Origin: JBBATK01 sp044224515
GTDB taxonomy: Bacteria > Bacteroidota > Ignavibacteria > Kapaibacteriales > NICIL-2
Length of the DNA: 64,000 nucleotides
Assembly (NCBI GenBank): GCA_044224515.1
Contig: JBGAKH010000008.1
Location: forward strand, 155,831-219,830
Reading direction: 5' to 3'
A model generated the notes under the pieces. That model did not search any database. It saw nothing but the letters and a program-made list of their open reading frames with translations, and had not been told where the DNA came from. Below are positions 19,068 through 27,466 of the stretch, piece after piece. Each line of letters opens with the position of its first letter. Position 1 is the stretch's first letter. The position numbers and the translations under genes were made by a program.

Positions 19068-21377
19068 TTAAGGAACGCGAACTACCACCGAGGACAACTC
19101 ACCCAGATTGCTTTTGATTTTAATGATGTACGTGCCCGGCGGACACTTTTGTCCCCCCTCATCACTTGCATCCCAAGCCAAGTCGTGCCCTCCCGGCTCA
19201 ACTGTTTGGTTTGAGAGCAAACGTTTAACGACTGATCCCTTCAGGTCGTAGACTTCAACGGTGGTTAAGGACTTGAATGGAAGTCTGAAGCTAACGTATA
19301 AACTACCCGAAAACGGATTCGGTTCACATTTGAGCTCATAAGAGCTCAGTTGCAATACGCCTGTTTTCGAAGTACGTGCGTTGAGGTCCACTGTTTGATT
19401 TGCGGGAAGCTCCGGGAAAACAAGCTTGTTGTCTCCCTTTGTTACAACAATTGAATCTACCTTTGTTGCACTGCCAAGTCCAAAGTGAAGTAGTGGCGAA
19501 TCCTGAACCAGTAACCCCTTCCCGCTTACAATTTGTTGGCATTGAACCGTGGCATCCGAGTATACTTTCACGCTGCTACCAAGACCCCAACCATGAGATG
19601 CGAGGTAGCAAGTGCTAATGTTGATGTAATTACCAGCGCTACTAACATTCTTGAAGAAGTACAGGGAATCGTTTTGAATCGTGATGATGTCTTGTCTGCC
19701 GTCGTTGTCATAGTCAATGACAGCCACATCGACGTTATTAGTGAGGCTTCGAATACCAGAACCCAACGTTGCGTCCTCGAAACAATGCGCGCCACACTGA
19801 CGTAGCATCTGAACGTAGCGGCAACGACAATCAGTCGAGACGATGCAGTCAACCCGTGCATCATTATCCGCGTCAAGCCAGGCAACACTTGACTGCCCAT
19901 CATGAAATGCCAAATCGGCAGACGGGCTAGCACTAACTGCATACAATGGTGAGCCACTATTCTCAAGCACAGTGGTTGTGCGCGAGCGGCGTTCCTCTTC
20001 GTCTAAGTAATTGATACTCTCTGCTGCAATGAGTTCAGGGTTTCCATCAGAATTAATGTCCCACCACGCCATGCCTTTGCTTAGCCTGCTGGCACTTGTA
20101 CGATCAGCATCAAAGCTTCGAGCCAGAGCAGCAGACCCCAGGGGCCAGCTTACGATCCACTTTCTTGAGGTGCTATCACTGCCAAGAGCGCTCAAGCAAA
20201 GCTCCAGGCACCCATCGCCGTCTACATCAACAAACTGACAGCCGGTGACGTCCAGGGCGTCCATCTTAAGAGCATCGGCACTTGCGTAGCTAAAACCTCC
20301 CCGCCCATCCCCACTCGCAAGCAAGTAACCACGCGAAGTACCCGAAAATCCCAAGAAGATGTCCAGGTTAGCGTCTCGGTTGTAATCCCCAAGGCTAAAA
20401 CAGCTCGGACTAGCACTTAGCGGCAACGATATTTTTGTCGATAACTCAAGTTTTCCAGTCTGATCTTGTAGGTAGGTGCAGAGCAAGTACTCGTGACCCT
20501 TCACCTCAACACAGACAACATCTGTCTTGCTGTCATTATTAGCATCAAGTGCAATGCTACAGGTTGTTTCGAATCCACTTTCACTAAGCAGTGCCGATTG
20601 CTCGAAATTGCGCCCTTTTTTGCTTAAGAATACGCGCCCGCTTGCCACCAGATCATCGTATCCGTCTTGGTTGATGTCCACAACCGACAGCGAAGCATTT
20701 TTTCCAACGACTGCGTTCATCTGGGACACAACCGTAGTATCTCGCTCGAAGAAGGGTATGACTTCGGCTTTCTTTACTAATACACTGATGTTGAAAGCTC
20801 TCTTGGAGTACTTCCACTGTCCGTCACGTCCCTGAAGAGTTTGATTGAAATACTGACCCGCTGCATTGGTAGCGGCGCACTCAGCTTTGTGGTTTTCATT
20901 ATCGGTGAGGATGTTCAAACCGTGGGACACGTCTTCGATTACAATAAAAAACTGAGTGGAACTGATCGGCAAGTCACCGAGTTCTACGCTTATAGCTTGG
21001 TATCCAACTTGGTGCTTTTTTGCAATAATCTTTTTTGTGAGCGAATGCTCAAAGGCAGGATAGCACAGGCCCCCAACATCTCCCACTACTCTCAGGGCAA
21101 AGCTGCCTGAATCACCGGAGGTGGCTACAATAACGGTGTGCAAGAAACATGGCCTTGCGAGCGAGAATCTTGTCGCCATACGGATGATACTGGCGTCGAT
21201 GTAATGGTATTGAGGCGCATTTCTCGAGACAAAGCTCAACGTGTCATAACCGAGTTCACGCTCGCTGGCAGATAATGCTGGTAGTGACACTACTGCGCTT
21301 GAGAGCATCCCAATTAGAAGTCCACAGAGCAAAATCCGAGAGATAGGAAGTCGAGCACTGACAATAAAAGTGCGCAT
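19068..21377 (-). CDS. FG-GAP/VCBS beta-propeller protein with T9SS sorting domain
   Basis: The product has 769 residues. A signal peptide covers about 37 residues. The middle carries at least seven calcium-binding FG-GAP/VCBS motifs: DINQDGYDD, DANNDSKTD, DYNRDANLD, DVDGDGCLE, DINSDGNPE, DADNDARVD and DYDNDGRQD. These are expected to build a beta-propeller. A segment around GSSVKVYSDATVQCQQIVSG resembles the ASPIC/UnbV domain. The last 85 residues (PNPFSGSLYVSFRLP, then VYDLKGSVVKRL, ending PGTYIIKIKSN) match the type A C-terminal sorting domain of the type IX secretion system, so the protein should cross the outer membrane and be attached or released there. It is the first gene of the minus-strand operon; the ATG follows a possible promoter by about 75 bases. 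Confidence 0.93.
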   Translation of the reverse strand: MRTFIVSARLPISRILLCGLLIGMLSSAVVSLPALSASERELGYDTLSFVSRNAPQYHYIDASIIRMATRFSLARPCFLHTVIVATSGDSGSFALRVVGDVGGLCYPAFEHSLTKKIIAKKHQVGYQAISVELGDLPISSTQFFIVIEDVSHGLNILTDNENHKAECAATNAAGQYFNQTLQGRDGQWKYSKRAFNISVLVKKAEVIPFFERDTTVVSQMNAVVGKNASLSVVDINQDGYDDLVASGRVFLSKKGRNFEQSALLSESGFETTCSIALDANNDSKTDVVCVEVKGHEYLLCTYLQDQTGKLELSTKISLPLSASPSCFSLGDYNRDANLDIFLGFSGTSRGYLLASGDGRGGFSYASADALKMDALDVTGCQFVDVDGDGCLELCLSALGSDSTSRKWIVSWPLGSAALARSFDADRTSASRLSKGMAWWDINSDGNPELIAAESINYLDEEERRSRTTTVLENSGSPLYAVSASPSADLAFHDGQSSVAWLDADNDARVDCIVSTDCRCRYVQMLRQCGAHCFEDATLGSGIRSLTNNVDVAVIDYDNDGRQDIITIQNDSLYFFKNVSSAGNYINISTCYLASHGWGLGSSVKVYSDATVQCQQIVSGKGLLVQDSPLLHFGLGSATKVDSIVVTKGDNKLVFPELPANQTVDLNARTSKTGVLQLSSYELKCEPNPFSGSLYVSFRLPFKSLTTVEVYDLKGSVVKRLLSNQTVEPGGHDLAWDASDEGGQKCPPGTYIIKIKSNLGELSSVVVRVP

Positions 21378-21420
21378 GGTTGTATCAAACGTTATGTGTT
21401 ACCAAAACCAGCTGGCTGTA

Positions 21421-21448
21421 CTCATCTCTAACAACTCATCTCTAACAG
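21421..21448. repeat. tandem 14-bp direct repeat, possible operator
   Basis: CTCATCTCTAACAA is followed directly by CTCATCTCTAACAG. The two copies lie immediately downstream of the predicted transcription start of the minus-strand operon, so they would fall in the first 30 bases of its transcript. This would suit a repressor site or an RNA-level control element. Confidence 0.7.
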
Positions 21449-21455
21449 CACAATA

Positions 21456-21486
21456 CTAAACTAAAAGGCGATAATTCCCTGTCAAA
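21456..21486 (-). promoter_or_regulatory. candidate promoter of the secretion operon
   Basis: On the minus strand TTTG (21486-21483) is followed after 19 bases by TAGTTTAG (21463-21456). This resembles the Bacteroidota -33 TTTG / -7 TAnnTTTG pattern with one mismatch. The start of transcription would fall near 21450. No experimental support is available. Confidence 0.45.
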
Positions 21487-21950
21487 TGTCCCCTTCGCTT
21501 CCATTGCACACTCCTAACATTCAGTATGCTCCTCGGGCACGTTCTACCCTAAATCCTCGATTGCTAATTCGCTGTGCCAACAATGCTATTAAAAGTCAAA
21601 ACTGCGTTGCAATTGCCTTTACCACTCCCGGCGCAATTACATTTGTCGCAAATTGACATTCTTATCATAGTAATCTGGCTTCACAATTACTGAAGCGTAA
21701 TTACTTATGTAAGATCTTCTGCAAAATATGTGTTAATAAGAGCGATTGTCAAGTTTTGTTTCAGCAATAGATATCAACACCCTGCACAGGTCTAAATCAA
21801 GTATTTTTCGTCAGCGATTTAACTGTCTTAATAGCCGAAGTAAATACCTAAATTCTTGTAGGAATGAGAGCTTTTGTTTCTTGATTGTATGTCAGCGCCT
21901 TGTTTTCTTTGTTTTTACAATAGTCTGTTCAGCTCTGTTGAGATTTCCGT
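21487..21950. other. divergent intergenic region
   Basis: This AT-rich spacer separates the secretion operon from the TPR/HTH regulator. It contains AATTACT twice, 14 bp apart (21685 and 21699), and a perfect TAnnTTTG match on the plus strand at 21638-21645. I see no gene in it; the short open frame at 21746-21985 has no ribosome binding site or coding look. Confidence 0.5.
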
Positions 21951-21997
21951 TGTGTATTTTTTGTGTATTCACTGAGAAGATCTGACTGCGATTTTTG
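21951..21997 (+). promoter_or_regulatory. direct-repeat promoter, copy 1
   Basis: TGTGTATT occurs at 21951 and again at 21962, exactly 11 bp apart and joined by T residues. After 20 bases comes GATTTTTG (21990-21997), which resembles the -7 box TAnnTTTG. The same layout is seen at 24332, 25764 and 57134. The GTG of the next gene lies 32 bases after the box. The proximal repeat sits where the -33 element should be, which suggests an activator site contacting RNA polymerase. Confidence 0.6.
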
Positions 21998-22029
21998 GAC
22001 CGTCTTGTTTCATTAATATTTCGAGCACT

Positions 22030-22296
22030 GTGGCCACAGAATTTCAAACTTTCGTATCAGTAACAGGCAACCTCACAGGCGGGGCAAATGTCGAGATCCG
22101 GGCCTCAGATGGTCGGCTCGTTGCCTCAGGTATTACAGGCGCTGCCGGTTCATGCACTTTTTCGCTCGATGACGGTGCTTACGCTGCATCTGCTCATTAC
22201 ACTGACCCCCTTGGTACGAACTATGAAGGATCTCAGTCTTTTACTGTAAGTTCGAATGATCCGCAGCAAGTCACCATTGTATTGCATCCAGTTTAG
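22030..22296 (+). CDS. small carboxypeptidase-regulatory-like beta-sandwich protein
   Basis: This 88-residue protein starts with GTG, about 30 bases after a promoter. The segment VSVTGNLTGGANVEIRASDG, then GITGAAGSCTFSLDDGAY and QSFTVSSNDPQQVTIVLHP have the strand pattern of a CarboxypepD_reg/Ig-like fold. There is no signal peptide, so it is probably cytoplasmic. It ends five bases before the TPR/HTH regulator gene and should be co-transcribed with it. It may modulate that regulator, but nothing in the sequence proves this. Confidence 0.6.
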   Translation: MATEFQTFVSVTGNLTGGANVEIRASDGRLVASGITGAAGSCTFSLDDGAYAASAHYTDPLGTNYEGSQSFTVSSNDPQQVTIVLHPV

Positions 22297-22301
22297 CGCC
22301 G

Positions 22302-24284
22302 ATGCCAAAGAGCCATTCACAAACAGGTCGAACTTCAAAAAAGGCAGCACGTTTACTCGATGCTGCCTTTTTAGCCTTAGAGCACAAAGATTTGCCTTCC
22401 ATGAGAGCAGCATGTGCCGAGCTGGAATTCCTACGCGACTCGGATCTTTGGGGCTATGTTTTGTATTTAGAGTGGAGAATTTGCTTCAACGATGGTGATG
22501 CCCTTGGCGCTGAGAGCTACTGGGAGCAAGTAGTGAGCTTTTTTAGCAAACAGGGCAATAAGACATGGCTGTTGCGTTGTCATGTAAGGAGATTACAGGA
22601 TTGCTGCCGAAGCCTAAGTATACATGAAATTGAAGCTCGCCTAGAAAATATCCGCCTGCAGAGCCTTGTGGGTGATGATCTACATTTCATGTACACGGAT
22701 GCTATTTCGGACCTTTTTTCTGTGCTTGCTGATAAGGGAACACTTTCCCGTGAGTTGATTTTCCAACTTATGCATTACGCCGAGATGAGTATGCCAAACG
22801 TTGCACCCTATAGCAAGATTAAAAGTGCTATCAACTGTAGTGCGGCACTTTTAACTGTAGGTGAGATCGCAACAACATTGGCGATACTTGAGCGAGCTAT
22901 GACCTTGGCTTCCGCGTACACCGATGGCTTTAAGCATGTTTATGTCGAAAAGACGGAGCTAAGCTGGAGGGGCATCCGAAGAGTCTCAGTGGAGATAAGC
23001 CGCGAACTTTCCCAGCTTCACTGCGCATATGCCTCTTTGCTCGCACGACTCGGAAACATTGAAAAAGCCGTTTCTTCACTTGAGTTTGTGCTCACTTTGC
23101 ATTCTGCAGGCCGGGAGCACATTTCACGTGCTGCGCTGCTCAATCAAGTTGGTGTTCTTCACATGACTGCTGGCTCCGTGGATCTAGCACTAAGTGCTTA
23201 TCTTGAAGCCGAACGCATTCTAGCGCTTTCCGAGCGTAACACTGTCCGACAGTGCATCCTTCTTTGTAACAAAGCCGAAGCTCTTGCTAAGCAACGCCGC
23301 TTCAATGAGGCAATTTCTGAGTTGAAAAAAGCTCTTGAGATTGCGAATCAAAACGACTTTGAAAGTGTGCAAGGAGACATCTCTCTCGAACTAGGCTCTT
23401 TGTATGCAACCTTAGGCAGTCAAAGTAATGCACTGCAGCTATTAGAGACTGCATTGCGTATTGCACAAAAGCAAGGAAACGCGCTGCTGACAGTCAAAGC
23501 CTATAGAGCACTTGGTCAAGTGAACATGACTATTGACTCCAGCCATGCCTTCACTCAATTCAGTAACGCCGTTAGCCTGGCTAGAGAACTTAACAACAGA
23601 CTTGAGATGAAGCATTTACACTATGATCTGTGTAAGTACTACAAACTCATGGGTCAGGCTTCGCAAGCACTTTTTCACTTTGAAGAATACGTTGCACTCA
23701 AAGATGCTCTCTTTACGGAAGAATCTCAGAGATTGCTTTCCAACGTTTCCATTCTTCAGAAAGTGGAATCTTTCAAAGCTGAAGCCGACAAATCAGTACA
23801 AGAGTTGCAGGTAGTGCGCACAGAACTCCAGCGCAAAACTCTGCAATTGAGCTCAGTTGAGGATGAACTTAGAGACCTGGCAGTTAACCTAAGCGCCAAT
23901 CAGGAATTTCTTACAATTCTCAAGGAAAAGATTTCCAGGCTTGGTCGTAATCGAAGTCTGCACAATCATGAGGAGTTTACGAGCCTGCTAGCTGAAATTG
24001 ACAACAGCCCCTTAAATGCCGCTAAAAGAAAGCACTTTGCTACTGCCTTCTACGACGCAAACAAACCATTCGTGGATCGCCTCAAGCAGCAGTACCCAAG
24101 TCTGTCAACTTCAGAGCTTAAAGTGTGCGTATTCCTTAGCATGATGATGGAATCCAAAGACATTGCAAGCAACCTGAACGTAGACAAACGCACTGTTGAC
24201 AATCACCGGCTTTTCATAAGGCGCAAGCTTGCGTTGTCCCGCAGCCAAAACCTCAACCAGTTCTTGAACTCCCTTCGCTCCTGA
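22302..24284 (+). CDS. TPR-repeat transcriptional regulator with LuxR-type HTH
   Basis: The product has 660 residues. From about residue 60 to 470 it is made of helical tetratricopeptide repeats (for example ALEIANQNDFESVQGDISLE). A coiled coil follows at about 475-560 (rich in Glu, Leu, Gln), and the last 65 residues form a LuxR/GerE-type helix-turn-helix: STSELKVCVFLSMMMESKDI, ASNLNVDKRTVDNHRLFIRR, KLAL. This TPR plus coiled coil plus HTH layout is common among Bacteroidota regulators. No membrane segment is visible, so it is cytoplasmic. It is divergent from the 20-kb secretion operon and has direct-repeat promoters just before and just after it, so it is a good candidate for the factor that reads those repeats and for autoregulation (inference). 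Confidence 0.85.
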   Translation: MPKSHSQTGRTSKKAARLLDAAFLALEHKDLPSMRAACAELEFLRDSDLWGYVLYLEWRICFNDGDALGAESYWEQVVSFFSKQGNKTWLLRCHVRRLQDCCRSLSIHEIEARLENIRLQSLVGDDLHFMYTDAISDLFSVLADKGTLSRELIFQLMHYAEMSMPNVAPYSKIKSAINCSAALLTVGEIATTLAILERAMTLASAYTDGFKHVYVEKTELSWRGIRRVSVEISRELSQLHCAYASLLARLGNIEKAVSSLEFVLTLHSAGREHISRAALLNQVGVLHMTAGSVDLALSAYLEAERILALSERNTVRQCILLCNKAEALAKQRRFNEAISELKKALEIANQNDFESVQGDISLELGSLYATLGSQSNALQLLETALRIAQKQGNALLTVKAYRALGQVNMTIDSSHAFTQFSNAVSLARELNNRLEMKHLHYDLCKYYKLMGQASQALFHFEEYVALKDALFTEESQRLLSNVSILQKVESFKAEADKSVQELQVVRTELQRKTLQLSSVEDELRDLAVNLSANQEFLTILKEKISRLGRNRSLHNHEEFTSLLAEIDNSPLNAAKRKHFATAFYDANKPFVDRLKQQYPSLSTSELKVCVFLSMMMESKDIASNLNVDKRTVDNHRLFIRRKLALSRSQNLNQFLNSLRS

Positions 24285-24331
24285 AAACAACAAGCACCGT
24301 TTGTCCGGACTCGTTGACCTACAGCTAGTGC

Positions 24332-24379
24332 TGTGTACTTTTTGTGTACTACCCAATTTGCCCGCACTGACGATATTTG
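24332..24379 (+). promoter_or_regulatory. direct-repeat promoter, copy 2
   Basis: TGTGTACT at 24332 and 24343 (11 bp apart) is followed after 21 bases by GATATTTG (24372-24379). Four bases later a GTG opens a 49-codon frame (24384-24533) that is antisense to the 3' end of the small Cys-containing gene at 24509-24709. The transcript could be a small RNA, a leaderless small mRNA or an antisense RNA; none of these is proven. Confidence 0.55.
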
Positions 24380-24508
24380 AACCGTGCAGAAGGCAAAGAA
24401 GGATAGCACGCCTGTACTCGCTGCTGAGCGATTTCGAGAACCGAGAGATGCAAGCGTACACGAAGGTGACTTCACATTCGCTCTCTTGAAGTGTGTCGGG
24501 CAGAAATA

Positions 24509-24709
24509 TCAACCGTGGCGTTGCTCGCGATAAGGGCACCATGCAGGTGGATCGATCTGCGTTGGCAGGATTTCGTTTTCCAGGCAGATGATAATGGTTT
24601 TGAGTTCGACTTCGCAGATTGCGTGATAGAAGACAAAATCCCCCGAGCCTGACCGCTCAGGCACTTGGAAATAGCGACAACTGAAACAATTTGTTGGTAG
24701 GTTCTCCAT
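24509..24709 (-). CDS. small Cys-containing protein, possible metal binder
   Basis: This 66-residue protein begins at the ATG at 24709 (MENLPTNC). An in-frame TTG 12 codons upstream is less likely. It contains CFSC near the start, a central AICEVEL and a terminal PPAWCPYREQRHG. The spacing of the cysteines and the closing WCP motif are typical of small metal-binding or redox proteins of unknown role found singly in many bacteria. It stands alone on the minus strand between plus-strand genes. Confidence 0.55.
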   Translation of the reverse strand: MENLPTNCFSCRYFQVPERSGSGDFVFYHAICEVELKTIIICLENEILPTQIDPPAWCPYREQRHG

Positions 24710-25012
24710 TGTGAAGATTTTGAGCTTATAGCTCGATACTGTCAATACATTATCATTTGGTAACAGTCAATGGCTTGGTGGCTACAGGTCTCGACTCGCT
24801 GGCAGAGCGCAGTGAGCGTAGTTTTATGCATAATGCTCTAAAGCAGTGTAGCAACCAGTCTGCAAAACATTAATACTTCACTTAAGTGCGCTTAGATGCG
24901 CTTTAATGGCAATGAGCTGGTAGTCCTGAAGAGATCTGACAACAAGTGTTAGACTTCTACTCAAGACTTAGAGTACGTAAGAATACAATCTATGCATTCC
25001 AGGAGCATTTAA

Positions 25013-25405
25013 ATGGAAATAAATTACGGCTTGGTCAGGGAAATTCTTCGATTCGTGGCTACTGGTACTAATACTGTGGATGCTTTTAGCACCGAGTTGC
25101 AACAAAACAACCAGCAGGAACTGTATTATCACACCGAGATGCTTTCTGCTTCTGGCCTCTTTATTCACTCAGAATTTCCACCAAAAGGAGATCACCAGGA
25201 AGTATTGAACTGGCTCGCTCAGTCAAAACTAAGCTTGCTGGGTCAGGAGTACTGGGAAGCCTTTAAAGACGAGGACATTTGGCTGCATTGTCAGGCACTT
25301 GCTGGCAGAGTTGGAAAACAATCTCTCGAGGTACTAAAGGATATAGCTTTGCAACTAATTCGCGATCATTACACTGTTGCAATGCAAGCAGCACGTAAGT
25401 ATTGA
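25013..25405 (+). CDS. DUF2513-like protein
   Basis: The 130-residue product starts at an ATG with GGAG seven bases upstream. The order LVREILRFV, then YYHTEMLSASGLF, then YWEAFKDEDIWLH, then a C-terminal helix SLEVLKDIALQLIRDHY matches the DUF2513 family pattern: a small helical, winged-helix-like protein common in prophages and mobile elements, of unknown function. It is flanked by non-coding sequence on both sides and appears to be a single-gene unit. Confidence 0.75.
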   Translation: MEINYGLVREILRFVATGTNTVDAFSTELQQNNQQELYYHTEMLSASGLFIHSEFPPKGDHQEVLNWLAQSKLSLLGQEYWEAFKDEDIWLHCQALAGRVGKQSLEVLKDIALQLIRDHYTVAMQAARKY

Positions 25406-26098
25406 AATAAACGGTCCACCACGATTGACAGCCACGACTTCCTGTCACTTATTATGAGTTCATTTCTCGCGACTTGAATTTGAGTCAACGCGCACCTCAA
25501 ATGCTTGCATGTAGTCATATTTGCGGAGCCCTCTGTTCGCCGCGACACTTCACCACTACCCTTCGCTCCGCCTCTTCATCCTTGCCTATTAGAGACATTT
25601 ACAAGGAATTCCTTGTTCTCACCATCGAACCACTAGCTATGTCAGGTGATTAGTAGATCACACATACTCTCAGTTGCCGTTTCATGATTCAGTACTGTAT
25701 CGAACCCTTCGTGGAAATATCTTCACACGGTATCCATGCAGACTCGGTATACAAAGTGTCAGTTGTGCATTTTTTGTGTATTGAGAACTTGATTGCTGCA
25801 AGCGATTTTTGCTACATGCACTGCGTTGGGGTTGAGGGACAATACAGCTATCTCGTTGTGAAGCGACATGTAACATGCGGAGTCACTCCTGCACGACGCA
25901 TGTTATGATGCAGTCTGTATGAGGTTCTCACGTCTTCCGCATGATGATCTAGCGGTAACGACAGAATGCGAGTACTGACAGAGTAAACCTCATTCAATCG
26001 ATTGAAAAGCCCTTATGAGAAAGCTCACGAGGGGTAGGAAGGAACTTCTTGGCAAGGGTGGTTTCATTTGTACCAATCAACTTTTAATGGAGAACTAC
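25406..26098 (+). other. intergenic region with promoter
   Basis: This 690-base region holds the third direct-repeat promoter (25764-25811) and otherwise nothing I can call a gene. A 30-codon ATG frame (25816-25908) begins four bases after the -7-like box. It has no recognisable product. Confidence 0.5.
25764..25811 (+). promoter_or_regulatory. direct-repeat promoter, copy 3
   Basis: TGTGCATT at 25764 and TGTGTATT at 25775 (11 bp apart) are followed after 21 bases by GATTTTTG (25804-25811). The next clear gene is the dipeptidase-like gene at 26099, giving a leader of about 280 bases, or a short leaderless peptide of 30 codons that starts at 25816. Confidence 0.58.
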
Positions 26099-27352
26099 AT
26101 GCCTGTTGAGAGTAAAATGGTTTTCGACATTCACGCGCATGCATCATTGAAAGGCTATGTCTTTGGTAATGATCTGACTCACAGGCACTCCCACCCACTG
26201 CCGGATTTCTATACTCTAGACGCACAGATCGACCTTCCTGACATGAACGAAGGAGGTGTGCAACTGATGATGTGCGCACACTACCTCATTGAACGGGAGT
26301 TCATTTCTCACTGGAGTCCAACCCTTCGCTTTCTATCCGATTTTTACCAGTGGATAGAACAGCGAGGCTTGGTGGAAGACTCTGCGCAGCCCGGTCATGC
26401 CTTCAATCAAATGCTTGGCATCATGGCACATTTCGAAAAAGCTCTGGTAAAAGCAAACACCAAAGGTTTTGCGTGCTGTGTGGCTAAGAACCTCATGGAA
26501 GCAAGACTGGGCATTTTGCAAGGAAAGACCGTGTTCCTGCATGGCATTGAAGGGACGAACTGCTTCAACAACCTCGGTGAGGATCTTCCACTCGTGAAGG
26601 CAGTCTCATTGTTAAAATCAGCTGGTGTTGCTCAAGTGACGCTTGCACACCTGGTGGATTCGGAGCTGGTTCCTTCACAACAAATGATACCACCCGGTAC
26701 TAAAAAAGAGCTGGGATATACTGGAGCCGATCCGGATCCAGATGCAACCCTGAACACTAAGGGTGAGGAGCTCGTTACTGCTCTCATGGATGCTGGCATA
26801 CTCATAGACCTTCAACACTGTACTCCTGCCACACGGCGCCAAGTCTACGCAATCAACAAACAAAGGGATGACAAGAAGACTCCGCTTCTGTTTAGCCACA
26901 CCGGACTTCGTAGCATCGCGGTGCAAGGTAAGATGGGTGAGATGTCACAAGGAAAATACACGTATCAATGTGACCTTGATAACCTTCCAACAGATGAAGA
27001 GGTTGTGGAGATCATTCGAAGTGGGGGCGTAATCGGGGTCATTTTTGCCAACTACTGGCTGTGCGGCACAGAGGAAGACTCACTGGCTGAAGAGAATGGC
27101 ATACCGTGGGTCATCAAAACGATAAAAGCCATTGCCGCACTTGAGAAGACAGAAAACGCAAGCTTTGACTACGAACATATATGCATCGGAAGTGATATGG
27201 ATGGATTTACACAAAGGCCCGATGATTTGACTTCTCCGCGGAACATGAACGATTTGAGGGAGGCATTATTTGCTGCGGGTTTAAACGACACTCAAGTACA
27301 AAACATCCTTTGGCGAAACTACATGCGAGTGCTTGAACGCGGTTGGAAGTAG
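26099..27352 (+). CDS. membrane-dipeptidase-like (M19 family) metallohydrolase
   Basis: The protein has 417 residues from the ATG at 26099, which has GGAG six bases upstream; an in-frame ATG 28 codons earlier lacks a good site. Renal-dipeptidase-type M19 landmarks appear in order: DIHAHAS near residue 10, HGIEG near 150 (bridging Glu), VTLAHL near 185, LLFSHTGLRSI near 270 and GSDMDGF near 360. M19 enzymes cleave dipeptides with two zinc ions, and the family normally starts with HxD; here it is HxH, as in many other amidohydrolases. There is no signal peptide. It may share an operon with the transglutaminase-like gene 114 bases downstream. Confidence 0.8.
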   Translation: MPVESKMVFDIHAHASLKGYVFGNDLTHRHSHPLPDFYTLDAQIDLPDMNEGGVQLMMCAHYLIEREFISHWSPTLRFLSDFYQWIEQRGLVEDSAQPGHAFNQMLGIMAHFEKALVKANTKGFACCVAKNLMEARLGILQGKTVFLHGIEGTNCFNNLGEDLPLVKAVSLLKSAGVAQVTLAHLVDSELVPSQQMIPPGTKKELGYTGADPDPDATLNTKGEELVTALMDAGILIDLQHCTPATRRQVYAINKQRDDKKTPLLFSHTGLRSIAVQGKMGEMSQGKYTYQCDLDNLPTDEEVVEIIRSGGVIGVIFANYWLCGTEEDSLAEENGIPWVIKTIKAIAALEKTENASFDYEHICIGSDMDGFTQRPDDLTSPRNMNDLREALFAAGLNDTQVQNILWRNYMRVLERGWK

Positions 27353-27466
27353 CTGTGACTTGTGGCAATGTAACTGACTGTGGAAGTCAAGTGAAAGACT
27401 GCACCTGTGCTTCAAGCCGTTAATTCTATTAGCAATCACTTTTCTCATCAATACAAAGGTTCAGAT

